Source: Cryobacterium sp. SO2 (GTDB lineage: Bacteria > Actinomycetota > Actinomycetes > Actinomycetales > Microbacteriaceae). Taken from it: a stretch of 64,000 nt of DNA. Both the position numbers and the translations under genes were made by a program. Location: assembly GCF_026151165.2 (NCBI RefSeq), contig NZ_CP117849.1, positions 3,472,001 through 3,536,000 on the forward strand. Reading direction: 5' to 3'. The notes beneath the pieces were generated by a model. It was not told where the DNA came from. It worked only from the letters and a program-made list of their open reading frames with translations, and searched no databases. Below are positions 16,714-25,868 of this stretch, piece by piece (the stretch's first letter is position 1; each line of letters begins with the position of its first letter).

Positions 16714-17954
16714 GGGGCTGGCTCCTGTTCGTGTTGGGTCTGCATCGACTGCAGGGAATTGAAGTCGTCAGTGGGGACTCCGTGGAGGCGCCGCATCACC
16801 TTGCGGGTCATCTCATACCGAATCACCGACAGGTATGGGTGCAGCAGCCGCGACTTCCCGAGCGGCTGCTCGCGGTTGTGGCTGATCGTCTGTCGGTACA
16901 GGGATTCGACCCGGTCGGTGGCGCCGGACAGGCCGTACCGTTCTGTGACGATCCGGCGGGAGAATTCGCCTAACCGAGCGCGGTCGGCGGCGCTGGCCAG
17001 GAGCGGACGCAACAGGCGCACGAGTCTGCCCGTGCCGTCCCCGCCGTCCCCGATTCCAAACCAGCCGTTCTCCGTGAACTCTCCGATCGAGTCCGGCTCA
17101 AGGACGCGCCAGAACCCGCTCTCCCCCTGCACCACGAGCGGTTTGCCGAAGGCCATGGCGCGCAGCGCAGAGCCTCCCATGGCCAGGGCGATGTCGCCTG
17201 CGGCATAGACCGGACGGGGATCGGACACATATCCGGTCACCCGCACCACCTCGGTTCCGGCTGCTGCGTTCACCATTTCCGCGGCCAGATCCACCTCCCT
17301 GCGGATCGGCCCGTCTCCGGCGATCACGAGGAGGATCCGGTATTCCACCGCGAGAACACCGATGGCCGCGATCGCCGCGAGGATTCCCTCGCGCTTGAGT
17401 TCGACCGCCAACCGGCCGACTAGGGAGATGACGATGGTGTCCACGCTGATGCCCAGGCTCTGCTTCGCGGCACAGGTATCGGTCGGCCGGTCGTGCGCGG
17501 TGTCGACCGGCGGTTCCAGCAGGCTGACTCGCGGCCGGCGGCGAGACTCTGCCCTGAGCAGCCGCTGCGTGCCGACCGTGAGCGGCAGCCAGGCCGGTAG
17601 GAACGGTGCCACTGACATGGACATGATGGAGCAGACGACCGGAACATCGGACCTGAGGTACGGGCCGAAGACGGCCTCAGCGGCCGGCGGCCACTCGAAC
17701 GCGTGCACGATGTCGGCGCCCAGTCCGTCGACCGCGGCCGAGAGCCTGCGCATCACGGCAGGAGACGGCCGGATCCGAGGCCGGGGAGCGAGCATCAGCG
17801 GCAGGCCACGCTCCCGCACGAGAGCCTGCAGCGGCCCGGGCTGCCCGAAAACCAGCACCTCATGACCCCGCTGGGACAGCGAGGTGGCCAGGTCGATCGC
17901 GTTGCGTTGGCTGCCACCGACCTCGAGGGAGTGCGGGTAGACGACTATCCTCAT
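16710..17954 (-). CDS. GT-B glycosyltransferase
   Basis: 414 residues from ATG 17954, which overlaps the acetyltransferase stop as ATGA; a GTG three codons earlier is possible. The N-terminal domain begins MRIVVYPHSLEVGGSQRNAIDLATSLSQRGHEVLVFG, the GT4 acceptor-domain signature. The C-terminal half has IVISLVGRLAVELKREGILAAI and LVIAGDGPIRREVD, then YAAGDIALAMGGSALRAMAFGKPLVVQGE. Given its operon it may transfer the amino sugar made by the neighbouring enzymes; this is inference. Confidence 0.88.
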   Translation of the reverse strand: MRIVVYPHSLEVGGSQRNAIDLATSLSQRGHEVLVFGQPGPLQALVRERGLPLMLAPRPRIRPSPAVMRRLSAAVDGLGADIVHAFEWPPAAEAVFGPYLRSDVPVVCSIMSMSVAPFLPAWLPLTVGTQRLLRAESRRRPRVSLLEPPVDTAHDRPTDTCAAKQSLGISVDTIVISLVGRLAVELKREGILAAIAAIGVLAVEYRILLVIAGDGPIRREVDLAAEMVNAAAGTEVVRVTGYVSDPRPVYAAGDIALAMGGSALRAMAFGKPLVVQGESGFWRVLEPDSIGEFTENGWFGIGDGGDGTGRLVRLLRPLLASAADRARLGEFSRRIVTERYGLSGATDRVESLYRQTISHNREQPLGKSRLLHPYLSVIRYEMTRKVMRRLHGVPTDDFNSLQSMQTQHEQEPAP

Positions 17955-18622
17955 GTCACCCACGCGTCCCGGGCCAGGGCGGGCGGCGCGTCAGTGCCCG
18001 GGAGACGAAGCGGTCGCGCGGGAACGTGCGCCCAGGTCTCTCCATCGGGCACGTTCTGCAACACCACGGCCCCCATCCCTACGGTCGCCCCGTCTCCGAT
18101 TCGCACGTTTTGGCGCACGCTGGCGTTCATGCCGAGATAGCTTCCCGCGCCGATCACGACGGAGCCACCGAGGGCGACACCGGCGGCGATCGTCACAAAG
18201 TCACCGATCACGTTGTCGTGGGTGAGGGTGGCGTGCGGCATCACGACCACGTGTCGACCGATGGCGACATCGGCCGTGGCCACAACCCCGGCCAGCAGGA
18301 CACTTCCCGCGCCGAGCACGGTACCGGTGGGGATCATGGCGCCCGCCGCGACGACGGTGGCATAGCGGTTCTCGCCGACGCCGAGCCGGCGCAGGCGTTC
18401 AACAATGCCCCGGCGGCCACTCCCCGAGCCGATGCACACCAGCAAGTCGGCATCGGAGGCGGCCGCACTGTCGATGGTGCCGAGCACCGGGATCCCGCCG
18501 GCCTCCCGGCCGTACCAGGCCGGGTCGTCGTCGAGGATGCCGCGCACCCGGTGGGTATCCCGCACCGCCGCCGCGACCTCGCGGGCCAGCCCGCTCGCCG
18601 CGAGGAGGAGGAGATCCCTCAT
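17951..18622 (-). CDS. NeuD/PglD-type sugar-nucleotide N- or O-acetyltransferase
   Basis: 223 residues. An N-terminal Rossmann-like sugar-nucleotide domain (LLLLAASGLAREVAAAV, VRGILDDDP, VLVCIGSG) is followed by left-handed beta-helix hexapeptide repeats (IGRHVVVMPHATLTHDNVIGDFVTIAAGVALGGSVVIGAGSYLGMNASV). The predicted base His is in MPHATLTHDN, as in PglD. PglD/NeuD enzymes acetylate amino sugar nucleotides from acetyl-CoA. It sits between an aminotransferase and a glycosyltransferase with ATGA overlaps on both sides, which fits acetylation of the aminated nucleotide sugar. Confidence 0.88.
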   Translation of the reverse strand: MRDLLLLAASGLAREVAAAVRDTHRVRGILDDDPAWYGREAGGIPVLGTIDSAAASDADLLVCIGSGSGRRGIVERLRRLGVGENRYATVVAAGAMIPTGTVLGAGSVLLAGVVATADVAIGRHVVVMPHATLTHDNVIGDFVTIAAGVALGGSVVIGAGSYLGMNASVRQNVRIGDGATVGMGAVVLQNVPDGETWAHVPARPLRLPGTDAPPALARDAWVT

Positions 18623-19776
18623 GTCGACTCCGTGACGAGGTCCCTGGTCGCGGCGCGCATCGCGTCGATGACCCGGTCCTGGTCGTCGTCGCTGAGCTGG
18701 TGATAGAGAGGAAGGATCAGGGTCTTGTCGGTGAGCCGTTCGGTGTGCGGCAACAGAACGGTGCCTGTGTCCCGTCCGCGGTAGGCAGGCTGGCGGTGGG
18801 CGGCCATTATGCCGCGGCGGGCGGAGATGCCGGCCCGGGCGAGGGCGTGCAGTGCTCCGTCACGGTCGGTGGGGAAGGGAGCGGTCACCTCGACCCAGAA
18901 GGACTGGAAGTTGCCGGTGCCCCAGGTCGGGTCGACGACGGGTCGGAGCCCGGGCACGTCGGCGAGCTCGGCGGTGTAGCGGGCCGCGAGCTCTCGTCGG
19001 CGCCGAACGATCTCCGGCAGCCGGCCGAGTTGCACCAGGCCGATCGCCGCCTGCAGATCGGTCAGGCGGAAGTTGAAACCGATCTCGGTGTAGTCCTCGG
19101 CCGGGGCGAGGAGGCTGGCCTGGCGGTCGCTCGCCGAGACGCTCATGGCGTGTTCGCGCAACCGGCGCGCCCGGGCCGCCCACTCGGCATCGGAGGTGGT
19201 GAGCATGCCGCCCTCTCCCGTCGTGAGGAGCTTGCGAGGATGGAACGACCACGCCGTCAGCACGGCGCCGGCCCCGACCGGACGCCCGTGGTAACGGGAG
19301 CCTGCACCGCAGGCGGCGTCCTCGATGACGACGATGCCACGGGGGTCGCAGAGCGCCCGGATCGGGTCGAGGTCGACGGGCACGCCGCCCTGGTCGACCA
19401 CGATGACCGCACGGGTGCGCTCGGTGAGCGCTGCGCGGACAGTCTCGGCGGTGACGTTACCGGTGGTGGGGTCGACATCCGCGAAGACCGGTCGGGCACC
19501 GACGTAGGTGGGGGCGTTCGCGGTGGCGATGAAGGAGAACGAGGGCACCACCACGTCGTCGCCGGAATGTACGTCGGCGACGATCAGGGCCAGGTGCAGA
19601 GCGGTGGTGCAACTGGAAGTGGCGACGCCGAAGGGGGCTTCCATGGCCTCGGCGAACGCCGTCTCGAATCGGGCGACCCTTGGGCCCTGGGCAACCCAGC
19701 CTGACTCGATCACCTCGGTCACTGCGGCGATCTCTTCCGCGCCCAACCAGGGCACCATCACATTGATCCGGTTCAC
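18619..19776 (-). CDS. DegT/DnrJ/EryC1 aminotransferase, C-4 type (PglE/ArnB-like)
   Basis: 385 residues from GTG 19776 (GTGA overlap with the SDR stop). The PLP lysine is Lys182 in SFHPRKLLTTGEGG and the cofactor aspartate is Asp153 in VIEDAACGAG. SFHP.K..TTGEGG is the form seen in C-4 transaminases such as ArnB and PglE, unlike the SFYPGKNLGA form of the second aminotransferase here. Together with the SDR upstream and the PglD-like acetyltransferase downstream, it suggests a 4-acetamido-4,6-dideoxy sugar. The exact substrate is inferred. Confidence 0.88.
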   Translation of the reverse strand: MNRINVMVPWLGAEEIAAVTEVIESGWVAQGPRVARFETAFAEAMEAPFGVATSSCTTALHLALIVADVHSGDDVVVPSFSFIATANAPTYVGARPVFADVDPTTGNVTAETVRAALTERTRAVIVVDQGGVPVDLDPIRALCDPRGIVVIEDAACGAGSRYHGRPVGAGAVLTAWSFHPRKLLTTGEGGMLTTSDAEWAARARRLREHAMSVSASDRQASLLAPAEDYTEIGFNFRLTDLQAAIGLVQLGRLPEIVRRRRELAARYTAELADVPGLRPVVDPTWGTGNFQSFWVEVTAPFPTDRDGALHALARAGISARRGIMAAHRQPAYRGRDTGTVLLPHTERLTDKTLILPLYHQLSDDDQDRVIDAMRAATRDLVTEST

Positions 19777-20783
19777 GAGGCCACCAGCGACCGGCCCGAC
19801 GCAATTTCCTCTCGGAGCGGCTTCCACCAGTCGACAAGCTGCCGCAATCCGTCGGCCAGGGCGACCTCGGCCTCGAAGCCGAGGTCCAGGCGGGCTGCCG
19901 CCACATCAGCGAGCCGGCGAGACACGCCGTTGACGGCACGGTCCGGACCGTGCTCGACCGGAAGGTCGGAGCCCATCGCCACGAGCAGGGCCTCGGCCAG
20001 CTGCAGCAGGCTGGTCTCGGTGCCGCTGGCGATGTTGTAGACACCCTCGGAGATGTCGCTGGTGGCGGCGAGCAGATTGGCTCTCGCTATGTCGCTGGTG
20101 AACACGAAATCCATCGTCTGCTGACCGTCGCCGAAGATCAGCGGAGGGCGGCCGTCCATGATGCGTTCCATCCAACGCACGAGAACCTCGGTGTAGAGCC
20201 CGTGCACGTCCATGCGCGGACCGTAGACGTTGAAGTAGCGCAGAGCGACGTAGTCGAGGCCGTTCATGGCGCGGAAGCTGCGCAGCAGCCCCTCGTTGAA
20301 GGACTTGGCGGCACCGTAGAGGGTGTCATTGTTGTGGTGGTGGTGACGCTCGGGGGTGGGGAAAGTCTCCGCCAGCCCGTACACCGAGGCGCTTGAGGCG
20401 GCGACGACCTTGCTCACAGAGTTCCGCACGGCGGCCTCGATCACGGTGAAGGTGCCGTCCACGAGCACTTCGAGCGCCAGCCGGGGCTCCTCGGCGCACT
20501 GGGTGATGCGGATCGCGGCTTGGTGGAAAACCAGATCCTTGCCGCGGGTCACGTCGTGCACCAGGTCGCGGTCACGGATGTCCCCGACGACGAGCGACAC
20601 CCGCCCCGACCCCAGGGCATCGGCGAGGTTGGCCGGCCGGCCGCGCACGAGGTTGTCCAGCACGTCGATGTGGCCGACTCCCGCCGTGAGCAGCTGGTCG
20701 ACGATCGCCGAGCCGATGGTTCCGGCGCCGCCGGTGACCAGCACGCTGGCCCCGGTCAGGTTATCGGTGGTCGCGGTGTTCAT
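19773..20783 (-). CDS. NAD-dependent SDR epimerase/dehydratase
   Basis: 336 residues from ATG 20783 with AGGAG 6 nt upstream; the longer frame upstream overlaps the DUF4082 gene and is rejected. Extended SDR: GGAGTIGSA at 18-26, VVGDIRD, VFHQAAI, ASSASVYG and the catalytic YGAAK. A natural HHHHNN run follows TPER. A C-terminal substrate domain has RYFNVYGPRM and FGDGQQTMDFVFTSDIARA. It could be a C-4 epimerase or a 4,6-dehydratase; the motifs seen do not separate them. Operon partners (aminotransferase, PglD-like) would fit a 4-keto product. Confidence 0.85.
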   Translation of the reverse strand: MNTATTDNLTGASVLVTGGAGTIGSAIVDQLLTAGVGHIDVLDNLVRGRPANLADALGSGRVSLVVGDIRDRDLVHDVTRGKDLVFHQAAIRITQCAEEPRLALEVLVDGTFTVIEAAVRNSVSKVVAASSASVYGLAETFPTPERHHHHNNDTLYGAAKSFNEGLLRSFRAMNGLDYVALRYFNVYGPRMDVHGLYTEVLVRWMERIMDGRPPLIFGDGQQTMDFVFTSDIARANLLAATSDISEGVYNIASGTETSLLQLAEALLVAMGSDLPVEHGPDRAVNGVSRRLADVAAARLDLGFEAEVALADGLRQLVDWWKPLREEIASGRSLVAS

Positions 20784-20833
20784 GAGTTGCTCCTGAATCG
20801 TTGGGACGCGGGCGGTGGAATCGGTGGGCCGCG

Positions 20834-23800
20834 TCAGTTCGGCGTGAACACCACGTCGACGAAGTAGTTCGATGCGTTGTAGGTGTACTGGGGGTATCCG
20901 CCGGCGGTGCCATAGAGATAGCGGCCGTTGCCTGTCGCCGGTGCGGTGAGCGGACCACTCGTCTTGGCCGCGCTGAAATAGGCGCCGGTGTAGGAATACC
21001 GGCCGACCGGGGCCAGGTAGGACACGACGTATGAGGCGCCGGCGGTCAGCGTGACGGGAGTGCTCAGTTGGGCGGTTTGCCAGCCGGTCGCGGTCTCGTT
21101 GGCGAACGTCACCGTGGCGAGCTGGGAACCGGCACTTGACCACAATGAGCCGGTGTGGGTGCCTGTGTTGCCCGAGCCCTTGAAGAACCGGATCGCGGTC
21201 ACGGAACCCGCCTGGCCGGCGCTGAATGCCATCCCGAGTTCGACGGCAGACGAGTCGGTGGCGGCCAGGACGGCGGGCGTCTCAGTGCCGAGGAGCGTAT
21301 AGGCGGTGGTGCCGCCGGTCGCGCTCAGGGTCTGGAACCCCCAGGTCTGGGTGGGGAGCGCGGCACCCGCGGTCGAGACGGCTCCGGACAGGGTGGCCGT
21401 GATTGCCGATCCGGCGGGGAGCGCCTGGGCTGCTGTGAATGTGACCGTCCGGCCGTCGGACGACAGCGTCGTCGCGCCGGCAATAGCGACGGTTCCGGCC
21501 CTCACGGCCAGGGTGTACCCGGGTGCGATGGCCGCCGACAGCGTGACGGCGACCGCCGTGGATGTCGGCACTGCGACAGCACCGTTGGCCGGACTCTGGC
21601 TCACCACGGTGATGGCCGCGGCGGTCGACCGGTTGAACACGACGTCGACGAGGTAGTTGGCGCCGGATGACGACGCCGGATACCCGGCGGAGTAGGTGTA
21701 GGCGCCGGCCGCGTTACCTGCCGTGAGGGGTCCCCGCGTGATGCCGCTGCCGGAGAAGTCGCCCAGGGTGGCGGAGTAGGTGCCCGTCGGACTCACGTAG
21801 GAGGCCAGGTACACGGTGTCTGGGGTGATTGTGACGGGGGTGGCGAAGGTGACGGTCTGCCACCCTGAGGCGGACTCGTTCGAGAATGTCGCAGTGGCCA
21901 GTTGGGCGCCGTTCGGGCCCCAGAGCGTGCCCGTGTGGCTGCCGGTGTTGCCCGCGCTCTTGTAGAACTTGATCGCGGAGACCGTACCGGCAACGGAGCT
22001 GCTGAACCTCACGCCCAGGGTGACCAGGCGATTGTCCGAGACCTGCAGGATCGATGGCACGGTCGCGTCGGTAAAGAGGCTGCAGGGGCACAGTCCGTCC
22101 TCGGCCGGAGGCTTGACGGTCGTGAACGACCAGCTGCCGCCGGAGGTCAGGGTACCGCCACCGGTGGCCGTGGCCGCCAGGACGACGGAGTAGGTGACGA
22201 ACCCATTCAGCGGTGCAGTGGGCGTGAAGGTCGCCGTGCGAGTGGCGGCGGCGTAAGACACGGCGCCGGATACTGTCGCACCCAGCTGGTCTTTCACCGT
22301 GACGGTGACCGACGCCGGGTCCACGTCTCTGGACAGGACCGCGCTGACCGTCGTGGACAGTGGCACGCTGGAGGATCCAGGCAAGGGCCATTGGCTTGCC
22401 GCGGTCAACGGGGAGCCATCGGTGGTGGTGAATACGGCATCGACGAAGTAGTTGCCGTTTTGGTAGGAGTCCCGGGGGAACGCTCCCATCGTGGTGTCGT
22501 AGACCCCAGCCGGTGCGGCGCCGAAGCCGCCGGCGACGGTCAGCGGTGCCGCGCTGATTCCGCGGTAGGCCCAGTAGTACGGGGTGGCGGCATAGTGCCC
22601 GGCCGGAGCCGAGTAGGACACCGTATAGGTCGTCCCCGCGGAGACGGGTATGGACGCCGAGAACGCCGCGGCCTGCCAGCCTGAGGCGGACTCGTTCGCG
22701 AATGTGACGGTAGCCAGCCGGGTGCCCGCACTGTTCCAGAGCGATCCGGTATGCGTACCGGAGTTGCCGGCGCTCTTGAAAAAGCGCACCCCGGACACGA
22801 AACCACTCTGGCTCGGGGTGAATTTCAGCCCGAGTTCCACCGCGGAGGAGTCTCCGGCGTCTGCCACCGCGGGTTGCTCGGCACCGAAGACCGAGTACGG
22901 CGCCGTGCTCGTGACCGACCTGGTCGCCGGGGTGCCGGTGATGTTGGCGCTGTCATCGACAGCCCGCACCCGGATGGTCTGGGATCCCACGCCGTGCTGC
23001 ACATAGCTGTAGGTCCAATTCGTGGTGCCGGTGGCCCGGTGCCAGCTGGCTCCGGCGTCGGTGGACACTTCCACGCTCGCGACGACGCCCCCACTGTCGG
23101 CAGCGGTTCCCGCTACGGTGACACTCACGCCGTTGGCTATCGCGGTTCCGGCTGCCGGGGTGCTGATAGTGACGGTCGGCGCGCTCGTGTCCGTACTCGC
23201 CGTCGCGGCGACCAGGCCGCTCGTGAGCGTGGCGGGCTGAGCGCCCATGTCGGCCAACAGGTTCACCTGCGCCTGTTGCATCCGCGCATCGGCGGGCGCC
23301 CCGTCGCCGTCATGCTCCTGATCGAGGCCCCAGGCCCACTGCACACTTCCGGCTGAGAACACGAGAGCCCCGCTGCTTGCCCGGTACAGAGTGAGGTGGT
23401 GGGTCGTGGTTCCCGCGGCCACGGTGTTCCCGAAGTCTTGGAGGTACTCGGGGACGCTGCCCGTCGTGGTGGACAGGGTGATGAGGCCGTCCGGCCTGAA
23501 CCCGTTGTCGAGGTCTTCGTCCGACTCATATCCCACTGTGTGCGCGGCGAGGGCGACTGTGCTTCCCGCCGCCAACTGCGCGAGAGATGTGTTCCGCCAG
23601 AGCCGGTACTTCCCCTCCGCCGCGGACACTGTGACCGGGAGATCAGAGAAGTTCGATTGGTACATGGTTCCGGTCAGCGCATTCTCCGGGCGGCCTCCGC
23701 CCACGGCGGGTGCCGCGAATCGCGGATCTCGCCAGGTGCCCGTCCACTGGGTGGACGGATCGATCTTCGCGTTGCTCCAGGTCTCTTTGTAGGACACCAG

Positions 23801-24799
23801 AGTGCGGTGATCCCCCGCGGAGCTGGTCGGCGAGGCTTCGTACCGGGTCTTCCAGTACACCTCGTTGCCGGAGAGGAACTGCAGGTTCACCCCGGCGTCC
23901 CGGGCGGCTTCGACGTTGGCGCGTTGGGCGGCGGACCAGTATTCGTCGTGACCCACTGAGAGAAACACTGTGTGGTTCAGCAGTTTCGCGCCCAACCGGT
24001 CGGTGTCGACCCCGCTGAAGTACGAAACGTCGTAGCCGTTCTTCTCCAGGAACCGCACCATCGGGTATTCATTGCTGAAGTAGAAGTCCCGGCCGCCCGG
24101 GCCGCCGCGAGTGGCGACCGGACGGTTGTAGCTGATCTTGTAGGCGCGCCCGTTGTCCGCGCCCTGGTAGAAGTCACTTCCCCCGTAGGTGTTGTACGCC
24201 TGCCAGGTCGGATCAGAGGTCTGGAAAAGTACCTTCGAGTGGCTCGCCTCATTGCGCACGATGAAGGTGATGTGGCTCTGCCCTCCCGTGTCGGCACGGG
24301 TGAGAAGAGCAAAGTAGACCCCGGACACAGCATCGGCCGGGAGCGTCCAGGTGGCGGAGAGCGCCCACGTTCCGCAGTCATAGAGCTCGGTCGTGAGATC
24401 GCTCAGACACTGCGGCTGGGTCTGCGGCAGGGCCGCGGACGGGGTCACGTCGGCGATCTTGCGGGCACCGAGACCCTGGTACCAGCCGGTGCGGTAGATC
24501 TCGATCGAGTAGGCCCTGGCGTTGGTGTCGATCTTGAAACCGATGCTGCCGCCGACGTTCACGCTGATGTCGGTGGCGAACCCCTGGATGCTGGGGTCGC
24601 CGGAATCGTCGATGTCCCACACCGAGGGAGCGACGCCCGGGAGGGCGTTCTCGCACACGACCGGATTCGCCGCAGCGTTGCATCCGGTGGCCGCGTGCGC
24701 AGGGGCCGGCGCAGCGCTCAACGAACCACCCACCAGGGCGAGCACGGCCAGCGCTGCGGCACCGACGAGCACGCCCGCCGAACGTCGCGGCCTAAACAC
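20834..24799 (-). CDS. Giant secreted protein: N,N-dimethylformamidase-like domain, Ig-like domains and three DUF4082 modules
   Basis: 1321 residues from GTG 24799, inside the last codons of the Gfo/Idh gene (8-nt overlap). Signal peptide 1-37 (FRPRRS, ending AHA). Residues ~100-520 resemble the large-subunit domain of N,N-dimethylformamidase-like proteins (YRTGWYQGLGAR, SDPTWQAYNTYGG, SVGHDEYWS, LSGNEVYW, DLDNGF). Then an Ig-like domain (~540-630), DUF4082 (~635-793), a Big_5/SbsA-like Ig domain (~800-895), DUF4082 (~905-1058), a second Ig-like domain (~1060-1158) and DUF4082 (~1165-1321). It is probably a wall- or matrix-associated enzyme or structural protein. Its substrate is unknown; amide hydrolysis is only suggested by the fold. 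Confidence 0.85.
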   Translation of the reverse strand: MFRPRRSAGVLVGAAALAVLALVGGSLSAAPAPAHAATGCNAAANPVVCENALPGVAPSVWDIDDSGDPSIQGFATDISVNVGGSIGFKIDTNARAYSIEIYRTGWYQGLGARKIADVTPSAALPQTQPQCLSDLTTELYDCGTWALSATWTLPADAVSGVYFALLTRADTGGQSHITFIVRNEASHSKVLFQTSDPTWQAYNTYGGSDFYQGADNGRAYKISYNRPVATRGGPGGRDFYFSNEYPMVRFLEKNGYDVSYFSGVDTDRLGAKLLNHTVFLSVGHDEYWSAAQRANVEAARDAGVNLQFLSGNEVYWKTRYEASPTSSAGDHRTLVSYKETWSNAKIDPSTQWTGTWRDPRFAAPAVGGGRPENALTGTMYQSNFSDLPVTVSAAEGKYRLWRNTSLAQLAAGSTVALAAHTVGYESDEDLDNGFRPDGLITLSTTTGSVPEYLQDFGNTVAAGTTTHHLTLYRASSGALVFSAGSVQWAWGLDQEHDGDGAPADARMQQAQVNLLADMGAQPATLTSGLVAATASTDTSAPTVTISTPAAGTAIANGVSVTVAGTAADSGGVVASVEVSTDAGASWHRATGTTNWTYSYVQHGVGSQTIRVRAVDDSANITGTPATRSVTSTAPYSVFGAEQPAVADAGDSSAVELGLKFTPSQSGFVSGVRFFKSAGNSGTHTGSLWNSAGTRLATVTFANESASGWQAAAFSASIPVSAGTTYTVSYSAPAGHYAATPYYWAYRGISAAPLTVAGGFGAAPAGVYDTTMGAFPRDSYQNGNYFVDAVFTTTDGSPLTAASQWPLPGSSSVPLSTTVSAVLSRDVDPASVTVTVKDQLGATVSGAVSYAAATRTATFTPTAPLNGFVTYSVVLAATATGGGTLTSGGSWSFTTVKPPAEDGLCPCSLFTDATVPSILQVSDNRLVTLGVRFSSSVAGTVSAIKFYKSAGNTGSHTGTLWGPNGAQLATATFSNESASGWQTVTFATPVTITPDTVYLASYVSPTGTYSATLGDFSGSGITRGPLTAGNAAGAYTYSAGYPASSSGANYLVDVVFNRSTAAAITVVSQSPANGAVAVPTSTAVAVTLSAAIAPGYTLAVRAGTVAIAGATTLSSDGRTVTFTAAQALPAGSAITATLSGAVSTAGAALPTQTWGFQTLSATGGTTAYTLLGTETPAVLAATDSSAVELGMAFSAGQAGSVTAIRFFKGSGNTGTHTGSLWSSAGSQLATVTFANETATGWQTAQLSTPVTLTAGASYVVSYLAPVGRYSYTGAYFSAAKTSGPLTAPATGNGRYLYGTAGGYPQYTYNASNYFVDVVFTPN

Positions 24800-25868
24800 G
24801 AGCCGTCCCCCCAGCGAGCATGGCTTCCCGCTCGACGCGCAGCGGCATGGCCCCGCCGCCGGCAGCGAGACTGCGGCTGGCTGCCTCGAGGATGCCCAGG
24901 ACGCGCAGACCCGCAGAACCGTCCGTTCTGGCGCTCCGTTTGTCGCGGATTGCCGAGGCGAATTCGGCCACCATTGATCCGAGCGCCTCGGTCTCCGGCA
25001 GGGCCGGCGACCAGGTGTCACCGAGCCGGTAGGACACCGTTGCGCTCCGGCGGTCTGCGCCGTCCAGAACCTGCAGGCCAAGATCGACGCCGCGGTCATA
25101 GACACTCAGTCGCTGCTGGGGATTCAGGTCGTCCCACACCAGCGTGCGGCGTGAGCCGCCGACGATCATCTGGCGGATCTTGGTGGGGCTGAGCCAGTTC
25201 ACATGCACATGCGCAATGGCCCCGTCGGCGAGCGGAAGGGTGAGGTAGCCGATGCAGGCCTTGCCCGCGTTCAGCGGATCTGCTCCGACGGCGCTGACCG
25301 TGATCGGTGTGAGGCCACCGGGGAGGATGAAGTCGATGATCGAGAGGTCATGCGGTGCCAGGTCCCAGAACACGTCCACGTCGGGCTGCACCAGGCCCAG
25401 GTTGATCCGCACAGAGTCGATGAACAAGACCTCGCCGAGATCGCCACCGTGAATCAGCTCCCGCATCTTGAGCACCGCCGGGGTATAGCAATAGGTGTGA
25501 TCGGTCATCAGCACCAACGATGACTCGGCCGCGGCCTGCACCATGGACTGGCCGCGCTCACCGGTGTCGGCGAGCGGCTTTTCCACCAGGACGTGCTTGC
25601 CCGCGGCGAGCGCGGCGTGCGCGATGTCGTGGTGAGTGGCCGCCGGGGTGGCGATAGCAACGGCGTCCAGGTCGTCATCGGCGAGCAGGTCGCGGATGGA
25701 GTCGGTCACCTTCACGTCGTGTCCCTGGCCCGCCAGCCGCCTGGCGCGGTCGAGATCGAGGTCACAGATCGCCGCGAGTTCCCAGTGCGGACTCGCCCGG
25801 AAATTCCGGGCCAGATTCGGTCCCCAGTAGCCCGCGCCGATAACGGCGATCCGTAGCGAGTCGGTCAC
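24792..25868 (-). CDS. Gfo/Idh/MocA oxidoreductase (sugar-nucleotide dehydrogenase candidate)
   Basis: 358 residues from GTG 25868 (VTDSLRIAVIG); an in-frame ATG at 25937 would add a non-conserved leader. NAD-binding GAGYWGPN at 11-18; catalytic EKP at 96-98 in HVLVEKPLA. The C-terminal sheet domain has FWDLAPHDLSIIDF. Members such as WlbA/WbpB oxidise C-3 of UDP-GlcNAc-uronate before transamination. The 3-keto-type aminotransferase in the same operon supports that role, but other substrates are possible. First gene of the eight-gene operon, ~100 nt below an inverted repeat. Confidence 0.85.
   Translation of the reverse strand: MTDSLRIAVIGAGYWGPNLARNFRASPHWELAAICDLDLDRARRLAGQGHDVKVTDSIRDLLADDDLDAVAIATPAATHHDIAHAALAAGKHVLVEKPLADTGERGQSMVQAAAESSLVLMTDHTYCYTPAVLKMRELIHGGDLGEVLFIDSVRINLGLVQPDVDVFWDLAPHDLSIIDFILPGGLTPITVSAVGADPLNAGKACIGYLTLPLADGAIAHVHVNWLSPTKIRQMIVGGSRRTLVWDDLNPQQRLSVYDRGVDLGLQVLDGADRRSATVSYRLGDTWSPALPETEALGSMVAEFASAIRDKRSARTDGSAGLRVLGILEAASRSLAAGGGAMPLRVEREAMLAGGTARV

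Noticed and set aside
20834..25868. Genomic island or phage insertion for the giant secreted gene
   Set aside because: Base composition and codon style match neighbours, the gene is translationally coupled to the upstream enzyme, and there are no integrase or tRNA boundaries.
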